Part shown: positions 22,151 to 34,077 of the stretch, in pieces
How positions within the stretch are numbered: the stretch's first letter is position 1
Layout: each line of letters starts with the position of its first letter
Assembly (NCBI GenBank): GCA_009746045.1
Contig: RPFO01000213.1
Span: forward strand, 8,869,281-8,933,280
Direction of reading: 5' to 3'
DNA: 64,000 nt
Origin: Mesostigma viride
Lineage: Eukaryota > Streptophyta > Mesostigmatophyceae > Mesostigmatales > Mesostigmataceae
The notes under the pieces: model-generated
What the model saw: only the letters and a program-made list of their open reading frames with translations
Told to the model about the DNA's origin: nothing
The model's database searches: none
Translations under genes and position numbers: made by a program

Positions 22151-23880
22151 TATTAACTCGTCGTCTGTCCCAACTCAGTCCTAATAATAGGACTGAGTTG
22201 ACCTTTTTCAACCGTGTGTAGTGACTAGGTGGGGGGTCCATCCAAGATGCTTAGATGTGGGTCTATGGAGTATTTGATGTCCTCTTGCTGGCAAAAATAC
22301 TACATCAGTGAAAACTTGACCCAAACTCCTAAAAATTACATGGATGTATGGCACCGTCGGCGAATTTGCATTTTTGTGTGGTAGCATGAGTGGCAAAAAT
22401 TGAATAAATTCCATATGCATGTTAAAAAAATACAGGCATGTAAACAATATAGTTCTTGACCTGTGGCAAAAAACTGGACTCAATTTGGCCACTGGCACTG
22501 CCTGAAACACGCCAAATACTGCCAGTCCTATACATAGGACTGGGCCATGCTAGAAATTTGCAAGCATGTAAGTGCGGTCATACTACATAGTAGCGTGGCC
22601 ACAAACCATGTCAATCAGCCCATTTCCCTTCAGGCATAATAGGAAAACATACTTGCATCATCATATTGCAGTTATATTGTACCTTAGTATGTGTGAAAGC
22701 CTATGCATGCATGTAGGGAATGCGTATGGATACGTAGCTACAAAGGGATGTATTATAAGTAATAACCACCGATATAATGGGTAGGTTAGTCACATTTAAT
22801 TGTTCTTTACAAGAATGGACATGGATAAAACTGTATTACCTTGCCATGACATGGCCAAGATACCTGCTGGCACATGATGACAGTGGTTTATCACCATGAT
22901 TTTTCACTCACCCGTATAAGCTTGACAGTACCCTTGACGCAGCCCATGACCACACAATCATGCAGTATGAACATAGCAAGAGAATAACTAACATCTATGA
23001 AAGTGTTTTAACCCATTCAGCACCTAAAACCTTGTACAGCCACGCTACGGTAAGGCAAATGCCTGGTAAGATCATCTAAAAAGATGGTTTTAGAGAGGGG
23101 CAGGCAACGGTCAAGAAAGAGCAGCAAGACTCAAAACTGACAGCGCATCGCAAGCTTAAACTCATGTAAGAATACCAAGAAACGATGAAGCAGCGATATT
23201 CCAGCTTTACCTGGCACGGCTGGCGTTACCTTGGCCCAGGCGGTGCCTGCAAAAGTGGCACTTTGCGGCACACAAACCATGACGTGACAGAGTGGTCGAA
23301 ATCATCAAATCTTTACTGCCACTAGACTTAATCTACGACAATACATGATAAAAGGTAGAAAGAAACCTATAAACCCTTCGATTTGATCCGGGAATCAATT
23401 GTAGTAATCCATTCCGTCGACCTGCCTAATCGCAGATTTTTCCAGCAAGAACAGTGCCGACACCCAGTAAATCGCATCCCCGCGAGGTTAAAATTCACTT
23501 GTATCATCTTTAGGACATAAATAATCTATTTCCTGGGTTTGGCCCGCAAAATCGTCCGAAAACGTAAACTGCGTGCATGGGCGCAAGCCGCCATGGCTAG
23601 GTCGTGCATTTCCGGAACTCACGTTTCGCGTGAAAATGTACCCTTACCACCTGTACTTTCACCGTACGGTTAGACGCCCAAACCAAATCCAAAAAAATCC
23701 CAAAAATATGTCCAAGAAAGATCTTTTCAAGTAGTATTTGAATAAATTTTGAGAAAAATTTTCTGCCAAATATTCCGACCGGGGCGAATTTTCTACAAAA
23801 CCTCAAAATCAGGTCCTAAAATTAGGACTGAGTTGAACTCAGTCCTAAAATTAGGACCAGGGACAGACGACGAGTTAATA
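22151..23880. mobile_element. Inverted-repeat bounded element, non-coding (DNA-transposon-like?)
   Basis: A 21-bp segment starting TATTAACTCGTCG at 22151 is repeated in exact inverted orientation ending at 23880. Just inside each end are AGTCCTA-based palindromes: 22171-22200 with 13-bp arms, and 23812-23858 with a central AGGACTGAGTT/AACTCAGTCCT hairpin. No transposase frame and no convincing flanking target duplication were found, so the class is open. The interior is AT-rich and otherwise featureless. Confidence 0.45.
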
Positions 23881-26119
23881 ACCGTGTCGGACCACCGGCG
23901 CGGGAATAAACTCAACTCGACTCTCTTTCTGGCCTGCGCTGGTTGTCTCCTTGATAAACTCAACTCAACTCAACTCGGTGTTGGGTACCCCGGGTCCTCC
24001 GGCACTTCCCGGGAACCGACTGCCGACGACGAATAAAAAGCAATCGCCTAGCGAATTGCGGAACTAGGACTTTTGCGCCATTTAGGGGGGCGGAGACTAT
24101 TAATCAGGACTGAGCACCACAAGTTACACAGCCTTCCAGCCCAATATGCTCCAATATGGCTCGCGCTCGACCCGCCGGGCCGGCGCGTAGCCGTTCAGCA
24201 GGCTCCAGCCGGCTCTGCATGCTCATCACATGCAATAGTGAGAATGGTCAGCGGCGGGAGTTTTATGAAGTGCACCACAAGAGACCACAGTTGACAGTCC
24301 ACAAGACCACCACAAGACTCCACAAGATCTGGTTGCTCCCCCTGTCCATATTCGACGACGACCGACATCAGTCCAATTAATTTAAATAACAACCGGCAGT
24401 CCTCCCGGCCAGCCACTTGGACGACGACTGTAACTCGGAACTCCTTCCTTTCCTCCAATTCGACGACGGAACCCATTTTGGGCGAACCAACAGGCCTGCT
24501 CCTTCCCGTCCAAAAGCGGGATGACGGGGACGACACCGGAACGAGCAAAATGGCTGATGGGGCACCCCTCCTCAGGCGGATTGCCAGTCCGGCCGGCGTG
24601 GGAATCAAGAACAACAACATGATTATTGACTCCTGAGCCGTACACGTGTGCACCGGCGCGGCGAGCCCTGCAGCCCCGCCCGCCCGCCTCCCGGCCGCCC
24701 CCGGCCCCGGGCCCCCCAGCTTCCCCAACAAGGCTGAAGGCTGGCCGCCCGCGTTCGGGCCTCCGGGTCCGGCGTATTTTTCCGGGTAAATGGGTATTTT
24801 TTAGTAACCAATAAGAATATCGTTAGGTTAAGAGGTACCACGTATAGACCAGCTGGTTACCCACTGAGGGTCCGGCGTATTGCATGGCCATTACCTAAAC
24901 CGTTTATGCTGGAGATCTAACGACATTTTGTGTTCCCTGCACGCGTCAACTGCTAATCTACCAACGTACTCGGTATACTGCAACTGGGCAAAATTCAGGG
25001 TTGACCGGCGTGGGAATCAACACCACCACCAACAGGGTTGACCGGTTGCGAGGTTCGTGCGTAAATCCATGCGATGGAAGACGTAAGGTGGGCAGAGAAA
25101 ACTCGCTGGCAGCACCGCACTCCGGTGGGCCAGCAGCAGCAGCAGCAGCTTATACTAGTCACAGCTTAACAAAACAGTTTTAAGTGAAGTCGTTTAAAGT
25201 ATAATCGATCCAGCCATTATGTCGGGGACTCCGCCCCCAGAGCTTCAAATTGGGGAAAAATGGGACAGATGCATCGACACATCTTTGCGGTACATATGGC
25301 CAACGCAATGCTTTCATATCTGCCATCATCCCTGACCTTTCTGGTTGTTGATAACCTTCTTCGCATCATCTAACGGGTGCCTGCCGTTGTGTTGCCTGTC
25401 TGCCTGCAGGCGTTTCGTGTATGGCACGGTGTCAGGCGGGGTTGCCGGTCTCCTACTATGCCGTACGTCGCCGACGCTTCGCGCATTTAACAGATATTCA
25501 TTTCGCGTCTGTGAAGCTTTGCTTATTGGCATTGGTACATGAATCCCTATCTATGCGCTTGACAGGGCCTCCTGTCTGGCGCGGAAATCTTGCCCAAAGT
25601 CCGCCATCTGTGGTTGTTGGCAGGGCCCGTGCCCCTACCATACAGCCGTCGACACGCGTTATGCATCGAGAGCCAGGTCGTTTTTGTCTTGTTAATCTTG
25701 GCAGTATGCCGAGGTGATTATCTGCGCGTTCCTTAAACATTCCCCCTTACTTGTACATTTATCAATGGCTAATGCCCCCCCCTACAGGGCGCCCTGGTAC
25801 TAGGGGAGCCATGCTGGCTCTGGGCGCGGGAATCGGTCTTGGCTCGGCCCTAACGGACTGCTCTAGAGACTTTGGCGGTCTTCCTCCCTCCCTGTCATCC
25901 AATTACCAGGTATGGGCAGATGGCTTTGTTACACACAACTATGTGCAGCCTTGTTGGTGGACCCCTCCGTGAATTTCTCCGGCCAAGGTATCGTGACAAC
26001 TGGCTTGCACGACTGCATTTTACGGAGTTGATCTTACAGTTTTGGCAGGCACTCAACAGACCTCGTAGTTAATTGCTCAGATCTTGAAGTGCGTGGATTC
26101 TAATCTACTTATGCACGCA
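23881..26119. other. Gene-poor stretch with one long unassigned frame
   Basis: A minus-strand frame of 178 codons (24731-24195) crosses a GC-rich patch. Its N-terminus is Gly/Ala-rich and its middle is ordinary (VVELEERKEFRVTVVVQVAG), with no family recognised. (AACTC)n occurs near 23952-23975 and (CAG)n at 25131-25149. Nothing else is supported. Confidence 0.35.
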
Positions 26120-26472
26120 CTGTTTCACATGCACATGCACAGCCACATGCACATGCACATGCACAGCCACAGCCACAGCTACAGCGCCCCACAGCCACAC
26201 AGCCACAACGCCACACAGCCACAACGCCACACAGTCACACAGCCACACAGCCACAGCGCCACACAGCCACACAGCCACACAGCCACAGCGCCCCACAGCC
26301 ACAACGCCACACAGTCACAGCACCCCACAGCCACAACGCCACACAGTCACACAGCCACACAGTCACACAGCCACACAGCCACACAGCCACACAGCCACAC
26401 AGCCACACAACCACAACGCCCCACAGCCACACAGCCACACAACCACAACGCCACACAGCCACACAGCCACGT
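26120..26472. repeat. Hexanucleotide-type satellite (CACAGC/CACACAGC)n
   Basis: More than 300 bp of CACAGC, CACACAGC and CACAACGC units. Both strands are open in several frames (His/Thr/Gln-rich on plus, Cys/Val/Trp/Leu-rich on minus) purely because of the repeat, so no protein is called. Confidence 0.95.
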
Positions 26473-27123
26473 GGTAGGAGTACCTGATCGCCTGTGCTCA
26501 TGGCAGCTCCGTAGCAAAACCATCGTCTGCCGTACCGTGGCCTTCCCGGACCATGGCCAGCATTCACGGTGGCACGACAGGGCAGCCGCTGCGCATGGCT
26601 GTGGGGTTTTGTAGCACTCACCGGGGGTTTGGCAGCGCATCATGTCTTTCTATAGCGACTGTTGTGCACCGGTGCCCGAATATTAAACCGCTGGGCGTGG
26701 GATGGTTTGGATTGGTGTGGTTTGGTAGCATCCGGCATGCGCTGCTGGCATCCAGGCTTTGCAAGGGCCACCGGGCAACCTCTCATGTGTTGCCAAGGGC
26801 CCATGAAACATAGGCATGCGGTCCCTGGCTGTCGGGCTCCTTGCCTCCAACATCCGCGCAAGCCAACCCCCATGGTCGCAAGGGTTGCCGTGCGAAGCCT
26901 AGTCTGAGGCCTTTGGTCACTTGGATCTTTGATGCCAGCGGCTTCTCGGGATACCCCGGATGCTAGTGACAACTGGCCCACCCCCTCCACTGGCTCCTCA
27001 TCGGTGGGAGGCGTGCTGTCGGGTTCTGTAGAGGCGTCAGCTCATGGTGCTCCATCCATCATTCCCTGCTGTAGGGTTGGCCGGGCTTGGGTGGACGTTA
27101 CCAGACCAGAGTTGGTGAGGCGA
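26473..27123. other. Unassigned interval
   Basis: No recognisable gene. Open frames here are short and motif-free. Confidence 0.4.
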
Positions 27124-27765
27124 GAGGTTATCTCATGGCCATAGTGGCATCCATCCTTGAGGGCTGCCAGGCTGTCTTGGATGATGGGATGTTATCTCAT
27201 GGCTGTAGTGGCATCCATCCTTGAGGGCTGCCAGGCTGTCTTGGATGATGGGAGGTTATCTCATAGCTGTAGTGGCATCCATCCTTGAGGGCTGCCAGGC
27301 TGTCTTGGATGATGGGAGGTTATCTCATGGCTATAGTGGCATCCATCCTTGAGGGCTGCCAGGCTGTCTTGGATGATGGGAGGTTATCTCATGGCTATAG
27401 TGGCATCCATCCTTGAGGGCTGCCAGGCTGTCTTGGATGATGGGAGGTTATCTCATGGCTGTAGTGGCATCCATCCTCCAGGGCTGCCTGGCTGTCTTGG
27501 ATGATGGGAGGTTATCTCATGGCTGTAGTGGCATCCATCCTCCAGGGCTGCCAGGCTGTCTTGGATGATGGGAGGTTATCTCATGGCTATAGTGGCATCC
27601 ATCCTTGAGGGCTGCCAGGCTGTCTTGGATGATGGGAGGTTATCTCATGGCTGTAGTGGCATCCATCCTTGAGGGCTGCCAGGCTGTCTTGGATGATGGG
27701 AGGTTATCTCATGGCTATAGTGGCATCCATCCTTGAGGGCTGCCAGGCTGTCTTGGATGATGGAT
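27124..27765. repeat. 64-bp minisatellite, ten copies
   Basis: TTATCTCAT marks each unit at 27128, 27192, 27256, 27320, 27384, 27448, 27512, 27576, 27640 and 27704, an invariant 64-bp spacing. Units differ by single bases (GGCTGTAG or GGCTATAG; CCTTGAGG or CCTCCAGG). There are no spacers, and 64 is not a multiple of three, so it is neither CRISPR nor a coding repeat. Confidence 0.96.
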
Positions 27766-29639
27766 CATACCAGAGCGGTGAGCATGACCAAATTGTCATG
27801 TGTTTCTGGACTTGTGTGTGTTATCGCACTCGTCTGCAGGAGGATTTTGACATGGCTGCTTGGCCCCTTTTTATCCATCAGATACTGGATACCAAATGTG
27901 CAGCTTGCTGCCACCATGGCCAGGCCTGCACAGCATCCAGGGCAGGGTGTAGGGTAGAAAGGGCAGAGGGTAAAGGGGGTGTAGGTTGGGGCAAGCCGTC
28001 GCAGGCGTTCCCAAGCTGTCGTATGTCACAGAGATCGAAACTTGTGACCATGCCGGGCATGTGCGGGGGGCGGTGGAGGTGCCATGTGGCATGCAGGATA
28101 ATTAGGACACTGTCATATCCTGAGCAAGGATCCCCTCACACTAGGGGGGTTGTCCGGTCTCTGCATAAACGGGGGTGGGAGGGATGCCATGGTCAGGCTT
28201 GCAGAAAAGCTGTCTATGTGGGGTGGCGGGGTGATTACGTACTCGCATCATGCGTCATCATGCATCCGCACACACACGCACAACGCCTCCGCAAGCAACC
28301 TCATCATGCATTCACACGCATCATCATGCGCGTTTTCCTGCCATCTGGCACGTAGCAGTGAGACGATCAGCACAGGCACATGTGACCCATGTGTGCTTGG
28401 CAATGTGGCGGCGCTTGTAAAACGGGTCGGTGAAACGGTAGCTTCAATTTATCAACTTGGTCCCTGGATGCAACATCCGTTGTTGGGTGTTTTCATTGCA
28501 AGTAACTGCAAAAGTGGGCACGGCTCGGTTGTGACTGAGTTGGTTAAAACTTTCACCGTTAATGATGCAGACACTAAGCACAAGCGGAGTCCCATGCGCA
28601 TTCCAATGCTTTTGGTCTTATCCTATCATCCCAGGCAGACCTAACCCATACATTCTCTGACTTATAACGACATACAGCTGACACATTGCTGACTTTAATT
28701 GACTTCAACCTGTACCTTCGCTCTTACTTTTGGTGCCACGCAGGCCATCAAGGCGTCGACATCGGATGCGGAATAGTCAGTTGCCAAGCAGGAGTGCTTA
28801 CAAGTGGCCAATTGTCACCGTGGCATGGGGAGGGTGTACAAGCGCATGGACACCGTGGAGCAGTGCATGCAACAACGGCGAGTTTGAAAGTAACACCTTG
28901 CAATCTCAACAAGTTTGCCAAGTGTACCGACCAGGGGGGCACCTTGGCGTCAACTCTATTCCATTCAGGCATTGCGATATTATCATGGCAGTCGAGTGTT
29001 GCAGTGGAAAGCAAATGACTGAAAGATTGGTTGATAGTGGGATGTTTGACTACGGTGACGGCTGCTAGCACTCATGGCACAAGGGCATTCTTGTAAGGGA
29101 GTGCAAATGGCATCTCTCAATCGCTGGCAACTTGTCAATAAGCGGTAGCCAGGCAGCTGGCATGTTGTGCAAACGAATCTCACGCTCTGCAGCCCCTTCC
29201 TAGCATGCCTTCAATTAATCTAGCCATTTTGGCTTGGGTGCGCCATGTGCTATGAATGGCACAATGGTGAAGCCCTTTGGGGGGGGGTAATGCGTGGCCC
29301 TGGCTCTGTCTTAGCTTGGCGGAAGACGACCTTGCTGTTGTCTTTGGTATCGATCAGACAATTATTTCTATAATTGATTTGCTTTGTGAGAATGCATGTG
29401 CGATTGCACACGACAGTTGCATTATAGTGAGACAATTGTTCCTGGGCGAATGGCGTTCCAAGTTGCATTATTGGCCAAGCCAATGGCATTTTTGCAATCA
29501 TCTACCGGCAAGCAACATGCGATTTAGTTCACATTAATTCTCGTGATTCTCCAGCAATGGCTTTCTCACCGGGGTTTCCTCCAGGGTTCGTTCCCTTGGA
29601 TGATGTGGGGGGGGAGGGAAAACAGTAGACCTGTCAGCA
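27766..29639. other. Gene-free stretch
   Basis: Open frames (for example 27669-28355 and 28150-28644, plus strand) show no motif, and one begins inside the minisatellite. Short CATCATGC/CGCATCATC runs occur at 28230-28330. Nothing else is supported. Confidence 0.4.
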
Positions 29640-29866
29640 GGGGGTAGCCTGGTAAGGTCCTCAGCTAGTACCCCAAGCTCAGAAAATTTTGTTTACCTGT
29701 TTTGTCACTACTGTGGATGCTGCATCCTCTGCACCCCTGCGTGTTCGTCCTTTGATGTTTCTAAATCCTCAATGTTTCTGTCCTCGTATAGATAGTGGGG
29801 CTGCCAGCTCCTTTGTGAGCGAGGCCCTTGTTAGGAGACTAGGATTACATAGTAGCTATCCCTCAT
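29640..29866 (+). pseudogene. Retroelement aspartic protease fragment
   Basis: Around 29783-29866 the plus strand reads a retropepsin-type active-site block, RIDSGAASSFVSEALVRRL, preceded by readable coding-like sequence. It is cut at the insertion site of LINE D. Past the LINE, 32837-32900 gives a plausible continuation (VTVHY, then ADGRTLMG in a shifted frame), as expected for a protease flap region. It is a relic of an LTR retrotransposon or similar; no RT is left nearby. Confidence 0.55.
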
Positions 29867-29984
29867 AAGTAAGTAAGTACTTGCGTGTCATGCGCAAAGG
29901 CATGCCACGGAGTACTATGCTAATCTCATTAGAAAAATAATTACACAAAAGTGTAGTTACACAAATATGCATCATCCCCCAACC

Positions 29985-30556
29985 TCGAGTAGGATATGCT
30001 GCTCATGTCCGCAATGAGGACCTGTACCAGGGCATGCCCTATATCACCAGCACCATTAAGCAACGCCGCCTGCAGCTTGTAGGGCACCTAGCTCGCACCA
30101 ACCAGGTAGACACCTCACGTGGCCCCCCCGCAGGACTGCGACCAGCCCAGCCCGGCCGGCACCTCCTGACGTGGGCTGGGCCCAGTGATGTTAGACGCCG
30201 CAAGGCCCGCACCTTCAAGGAACAGCTAGTAGAGGACATGGGGGGCCTCGGCCTCTCCGTGATTTGGAAGAAGATGATGGACAAGGCCAAGTGGGCCCAG
30301 GTCATACAGGACAATGAGCCCCCCCGCGTGTGCAATCCCGCGGGAGGCCGGCACGCCAGATAGCTCCCCCTAGGGCAGCGTGCGGCTGCCTAGATAGATG
30401 TTGAAGTTAGAATGCTGTTAGATAGATGTAGTATGTAGCCACTGTAGATAGATTAGACCGGTAGGAATGTTTGCACCCATCCATCCATCCATCGGGGTTC
30501 AGTTAATGCTCCGTGACTCCCCAACTGGAGCACGAGTCTAATTAATTAATTAATTA
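29985..30556 (+). mobile_element. LINE C: 5'-truncated LINE inserted in LINE D
   Basis: Exact 11-bp duplication ATCCCCCAACC at 29974-29984 and 30557-30567. The plus strand encodes the last ~110 residues of ORF2 (stop at 30363; GHLARTNQVDTSRGPP, EDMGGLGLSVIWKKMMDKAK). Then come the 3' UTR with (CATC)n, the terminal hairpin and (ATTA)n. It is nearly identical to the matching part of LINE B. Confidence 0.93.
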
Positions 30557-30797
30557 ATCCCCCAACCGTTAAGCACTAGATGGGGATGTAATCCTCATCC
30601 GAGCTGTCCTCTACTGTAATGGTAGACGAGGCGGTAGTATAGCGGCTATCCTCAGGACCAATAACCTCCACCTGCGGACTTCTACCCTGCATGGCTAGCA
30701 ACGGGCCGCGGGGCCCGTGGGGAGAAAACATGAGCATACCCCTCGGGAAGGTGCTTATCGCAGATGGCAGCCCATTTCTCCTTGTCAATCATGCAGG

Positions 30798-32491
30798 CAG
30801 TGTGAGCCAGTACGGCAATACGGCAATACGGCAAAACCTCGGCGTATTGCGTATTGCCGTATTATACGCGTATTATACGCGTATTATACGCCAAAAAAAA
30901 AAAAGTGGTTTTTTGACCGGAAAAGTGGATTTTCAATTAGGATAAAATATTCTAAGGTGTTTATCCCATGGGCGTGCCTCTCAAAAACTCTAGCTAATGT
31001 CTCAATCTTGATGAAAAACAATACAATGCACGTAGAGGTCGCCGGTAGCCGTTTGACACTCACTTGGTTGTCTCATCAATTGTATGAAGTGTAATTAATT
31101 AATTAATTAGTTAATTATCACGTGACTGCGTCACGTGGGTGCCAATACAAAGTAGAGGAACCTTCAACCCCTGTACACAATGAGAGGGAGGGAGGGCGCC
31201 CTAGCTTCTCTCACTGCCACCGCCCACCAGTCGGTGGGCAGGCCACATCGAGCGCTCTATCCACATCACGGGGCCGGGGCGCATCACTGTGGGACAACCA
31301 TTATTAACGATACCAGAGGTAGGCTGAAGCATAGCTGATGCTGTACAAGAAAGGTGAAGTGGGCTCAACGGGCGTCTGCTAAGGCATAAGCAAATGGCCA
31401 CGCTGAGCCATGGCTGGGCTAATGTGATTGCGTTCATGCCACTCTAAACCGTTGGGGCTACTCTAAGCCGTTGGGGCTAGATCAGTATACTATGCTCGAG
31501 AAATACATGGCAAGTCATGCTATAATGTAAAAGCTATGTCGATTGCCCTCTTCTAGACAGCTGGCTAGAATCTATTCTGGGGGAGCCCTAGGGGGTGTCG
31601 ACAGTTTGTTGTTTACATAAAGGTCATGAAGTGTGATACTCATCCACTGCATGGTATATAGATTGCTAATTGAACTAATTCCTTATTACAACCATGAACT
31701 TATTGATAGGTATACGATTCGACCCAAAACCTTGATACAGTATGCAATAAAACGTGAACAGGATAGCACATACCAGATCAAAACCGCAGATTAATTACCT
31801 TCCTTGCTGGAGCTAGCCGGATGCCCACCTCATCGATGTAGCTGCGAGCCGCTTTCCTGGCCGTCGTCGCCAATAAAACATGTCAGCAATATATTTTACA
31901 CATCTATCCGCGTACAAACGTATCGACTTATTTCCCGCCTAGTAACAGTTAGCACATGCACGGCGACCGACCTGGTCGCTGATCAAACGAGGTTGCTGCA
32001 CCGAGCATAGGGTCGAGACATATCTGCGCACACCCAGGCGTTGCCTGCCAATGATATACGCTGTTTAGGACCTATGGATCATGCCTGCAAAATTGCAGTT
32101 CAAAATGTCAAGCCATGCTCCCATACCAGTCAGATTTCTGCACCTCCATGGCCGCGGAGGTCAACTATCATATTTATGCAAGTCGGTCTCGTTTTGCCAT
32201 CGTTTACCCACGCCGTCAACTGGCAGAGATGACAAGCGGGACCAACCGTAGGCCCGTACTCCCCAAGTACGGTTCAGGCTGCGTACCTGCCTAGGTCAGC
32301 AACGCCAAAACTAGCTCTGGCGCCAAATTCCGGAGCCGGGCGCCGTATAATACGCGAAAAATACGTATTATGCGCCGTATTTGCGTTGAGAACGCAATAC
32401 GGCGTATTTCTAGTACGTTAGTACGCCAAACCTCGCCGTATTGTATAATACGGCGTATTTACCGTATTATACGGTGTATTGGCGTACGCTG
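30798..32491. mobile_element. hAT-like DNA transposon 2, non-autonomous
   Basis: 8-bp target duplication CATGCAGG at 30790-30797 and 32492-32499, with imperfect terminal inverted repeats (CAGTGTGAGCCAGTACGG and CAGCGTACGCCAATACAC reading inward). An 8-bp duplication and CAG-starting termini are characteristic of the hAT superfamily. Subterminal regions at both ends are packed with CGTATTATACG palindromes and TACGGCAA/CGTATTGCG motifs, likely transposase-binding repeats (inference). No transposase frame inside, so it would need a helper. It sits in LINE D and restores the LINE reading when removed. Confidence 0.88.
31090..31140 (-). repeat. (ATTA)n tail plus CACGTGAC hairpin inside hAT-like element 2
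   Basis: A TTAA-type tail at 31093-31115 is followed by CACGTGAC-TGC-GTCACGTG, a perfect 8-bp-arm hairpin. This mirrors the 3' hairpin plus (ATTA)n ends of the LINEs here, on the minus strand, but with a different hairpin sequence. It may be the 3' end of another retroposon that landed in the hAT element. Confidence 0.4.
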
Positions 32492-32900
32492 CATGCAGGC
32501 GCGGAGTACGGATAGTCCCAGAAGCCCTGCATCTTCAAGCAGTTGTGTCACATAGGTCCGGGTCGCGCCACGCCGGTGCCCGGCCCGGCGCGCGCAAGTT
32601 TGCCAGTGGGTTGCGATGGGACAAGGGGACCCTGCCATAGGAGGAGGTGTCTACCTGCATGGTTGGCCCGTCTTAAGCCCCCCGTCAGGGCCCACATCGG
32701 TATTCACCTGGTCTGTGCGGGCAAGATGGCCGGCAAAGAGGAGGCGGCGTTGGCGGATGGTATGGGTGACAAGAGGGAGCTCGCAGTAGAGCTCGGCCCG
32801 GGTGCGGCGTTCTTGGTAGCGGAAGCTATCCCTCATGCCTCTCATGTGACTGTGCACTATATATGCTGATGGTCGCACTCTCATGGGACTGTAATATATC

Positions 32901-33063
32901 CTTACCTCTCCTCATTCAGGGTCGCCAGATTAAATTAGTGGCAACCATAGGCCCTATAAAAAACCAACGGAGTTATGTTACAATTCAATTCCATTCAATA
33001 GGCCCTATATAGGGGCCCTATATAACGATTGTTGATGTATTGTTGGGCTTAGATTGGCATCAA
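32901..33063. other. Short AT-rich spacer
   Basis: Contains small duplications (CCCTATA-type). No gene. Confidence 0.4.
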
Positions 33064-33285
33064 GGCCATTAATTAATTAATTAATTAATTAATTAATTAA
33101 TTAATTAATTAATTAGACTCGTGCTCCCGTTGGGGAGTCACGGAGCATTAACCCCGATGGATGGATGGATGGGTGCAAACATTCCTACCGGTCTAATCTA
33201 TCTACAGTGGCTACATACTACATCTATCTAACAGCATTCTAACTTCAACATCTATCTAGGCAGCCGCACGCTGCCCTAGGGGGAG

Positions 33286-34060
33286 CTATCTGGCGTGCCT
33301 CCCGCGGGATTGCACACGCGGGCGCTTCCCCACTGGGGGGGGCTCATTGTCCTCTATGACCTGGGCCCACTTGGCCTTGTCCATCATCTTCTTCCAAATC
33401 ACGGAGAGGCCGAGGCCCCCCATGTCCTCTACTAGCTGTTCCTTGAAGGTGCGGGCCTTGCGGCGTCTAACATCACTGGGCCCAGCCCACGTCAGGAGGT
33501 GCCGGCCAGGCTGGGCTGGTCGCAGTCCTGCGGGGGGGCCACGTGAGGTGTCTACCTGGTTGGTGCGAGCTAGGTGCCCTACAAGCTGCAGGCGGCGTTG
33601 CTTAATGGTGCTGGTGATATAGGGCATGCCCTGGTACAGGTCCTCATTGCGGACATGAGCAGCATATCCTACTCTGAAAATGGAACGAAGCATGCTGGTG
33701 ACCGCGCCGTCCAGCTTAATTGCGGGCCAGGTCGGCGGTGAGGGTCCACGTCTCGGCTCCATACGTGAGAACAGGAAGGACGAGGACCTTGAACAGGTCC
33801 TGTTTCTCGATCTTGCCCAGGGGCTTGCGCCACAGGGCCCGGTACTGGCGTAAAGCGTGCCAGGCGAGGGAGATGCGATGGTCCACATCAGCCTTGCAGC
33901 TGGGGAGCAGGCTGCCCAGCAGCTTAACGCGGTCCCGATACAGGACTCGAGAGCCGTCTATAGGAGATAGAGGGGCGGCGGTGAGTTGGTGAGCCCAACC
34001 GCCAGGGCTTCTCGCTGACCTCAAGCCCCACTGCACGGGCCTCGAGAGCCAGGCAGTCAA
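33286..34060 (-). pseudogene. LINE B ORF2 C-terminal domain
   Basis: Two overlapping frames (34060-33716 and 33888-33286) carry the post-RT part: LLGSLLPSCKADVDHRISLA, QDLFKVLVLPVLTYGAETW, then QRRLQLVGHLARTNQVDTSRG and the terminal EDMGGLGLSVIWKKMMDKAKW block shared with LINEs C and E. The switch between frames is near 33720-33890. No zinc-finger pattern was obvious. Confidence 0.75.
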
Positions 34061-34077
34061 GCCATGTCTGCACGTGC

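Larger units (their letters stand above)
29867..32823 (-). mobile_element. LINE D: 5'-truncated LINE, hit twice
   Basis: Bounded by a 13-bp duplication AGCTATCCCTCAT (29854-29866 and 32824-32836). Read on the minus strand it starts inside the ORF2 C-terminal region (RQRRLLFAGHLARTDQV), is interrupted by a hAT-like element, resumes with DKEKWAAICDKHLPEGYAHV, and ends with an acidic tail (SSDEDYIPI, stop at 30576). The 3' UTR is split by LINE C. Its tail is (TAAG)n at 29867-29878 rather than (TTAA)n, so it belongs to a related but distinct LINE family. Confidence 0.85.

Noticed and set aside
26084-26643. His/Thr/Gln-rich and Cys/Val-rich frames
   Set aside because: Produced by the CACAGC-type satellite on both strands.
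27124-27765. CRISPR-like regularly spaced repeat
   Set aside because: The 64-bp units are contiguous with no variable spacers, no cas genes, and the context is eukaryotic.
33347-33622. Plus-strand 91-codon frame recurring opposite LINE C-terminal copies
   Set aside because: Exact antisense of the LINE ORF2 C-terminus, repeated wherever LINEs B, C and E occur.
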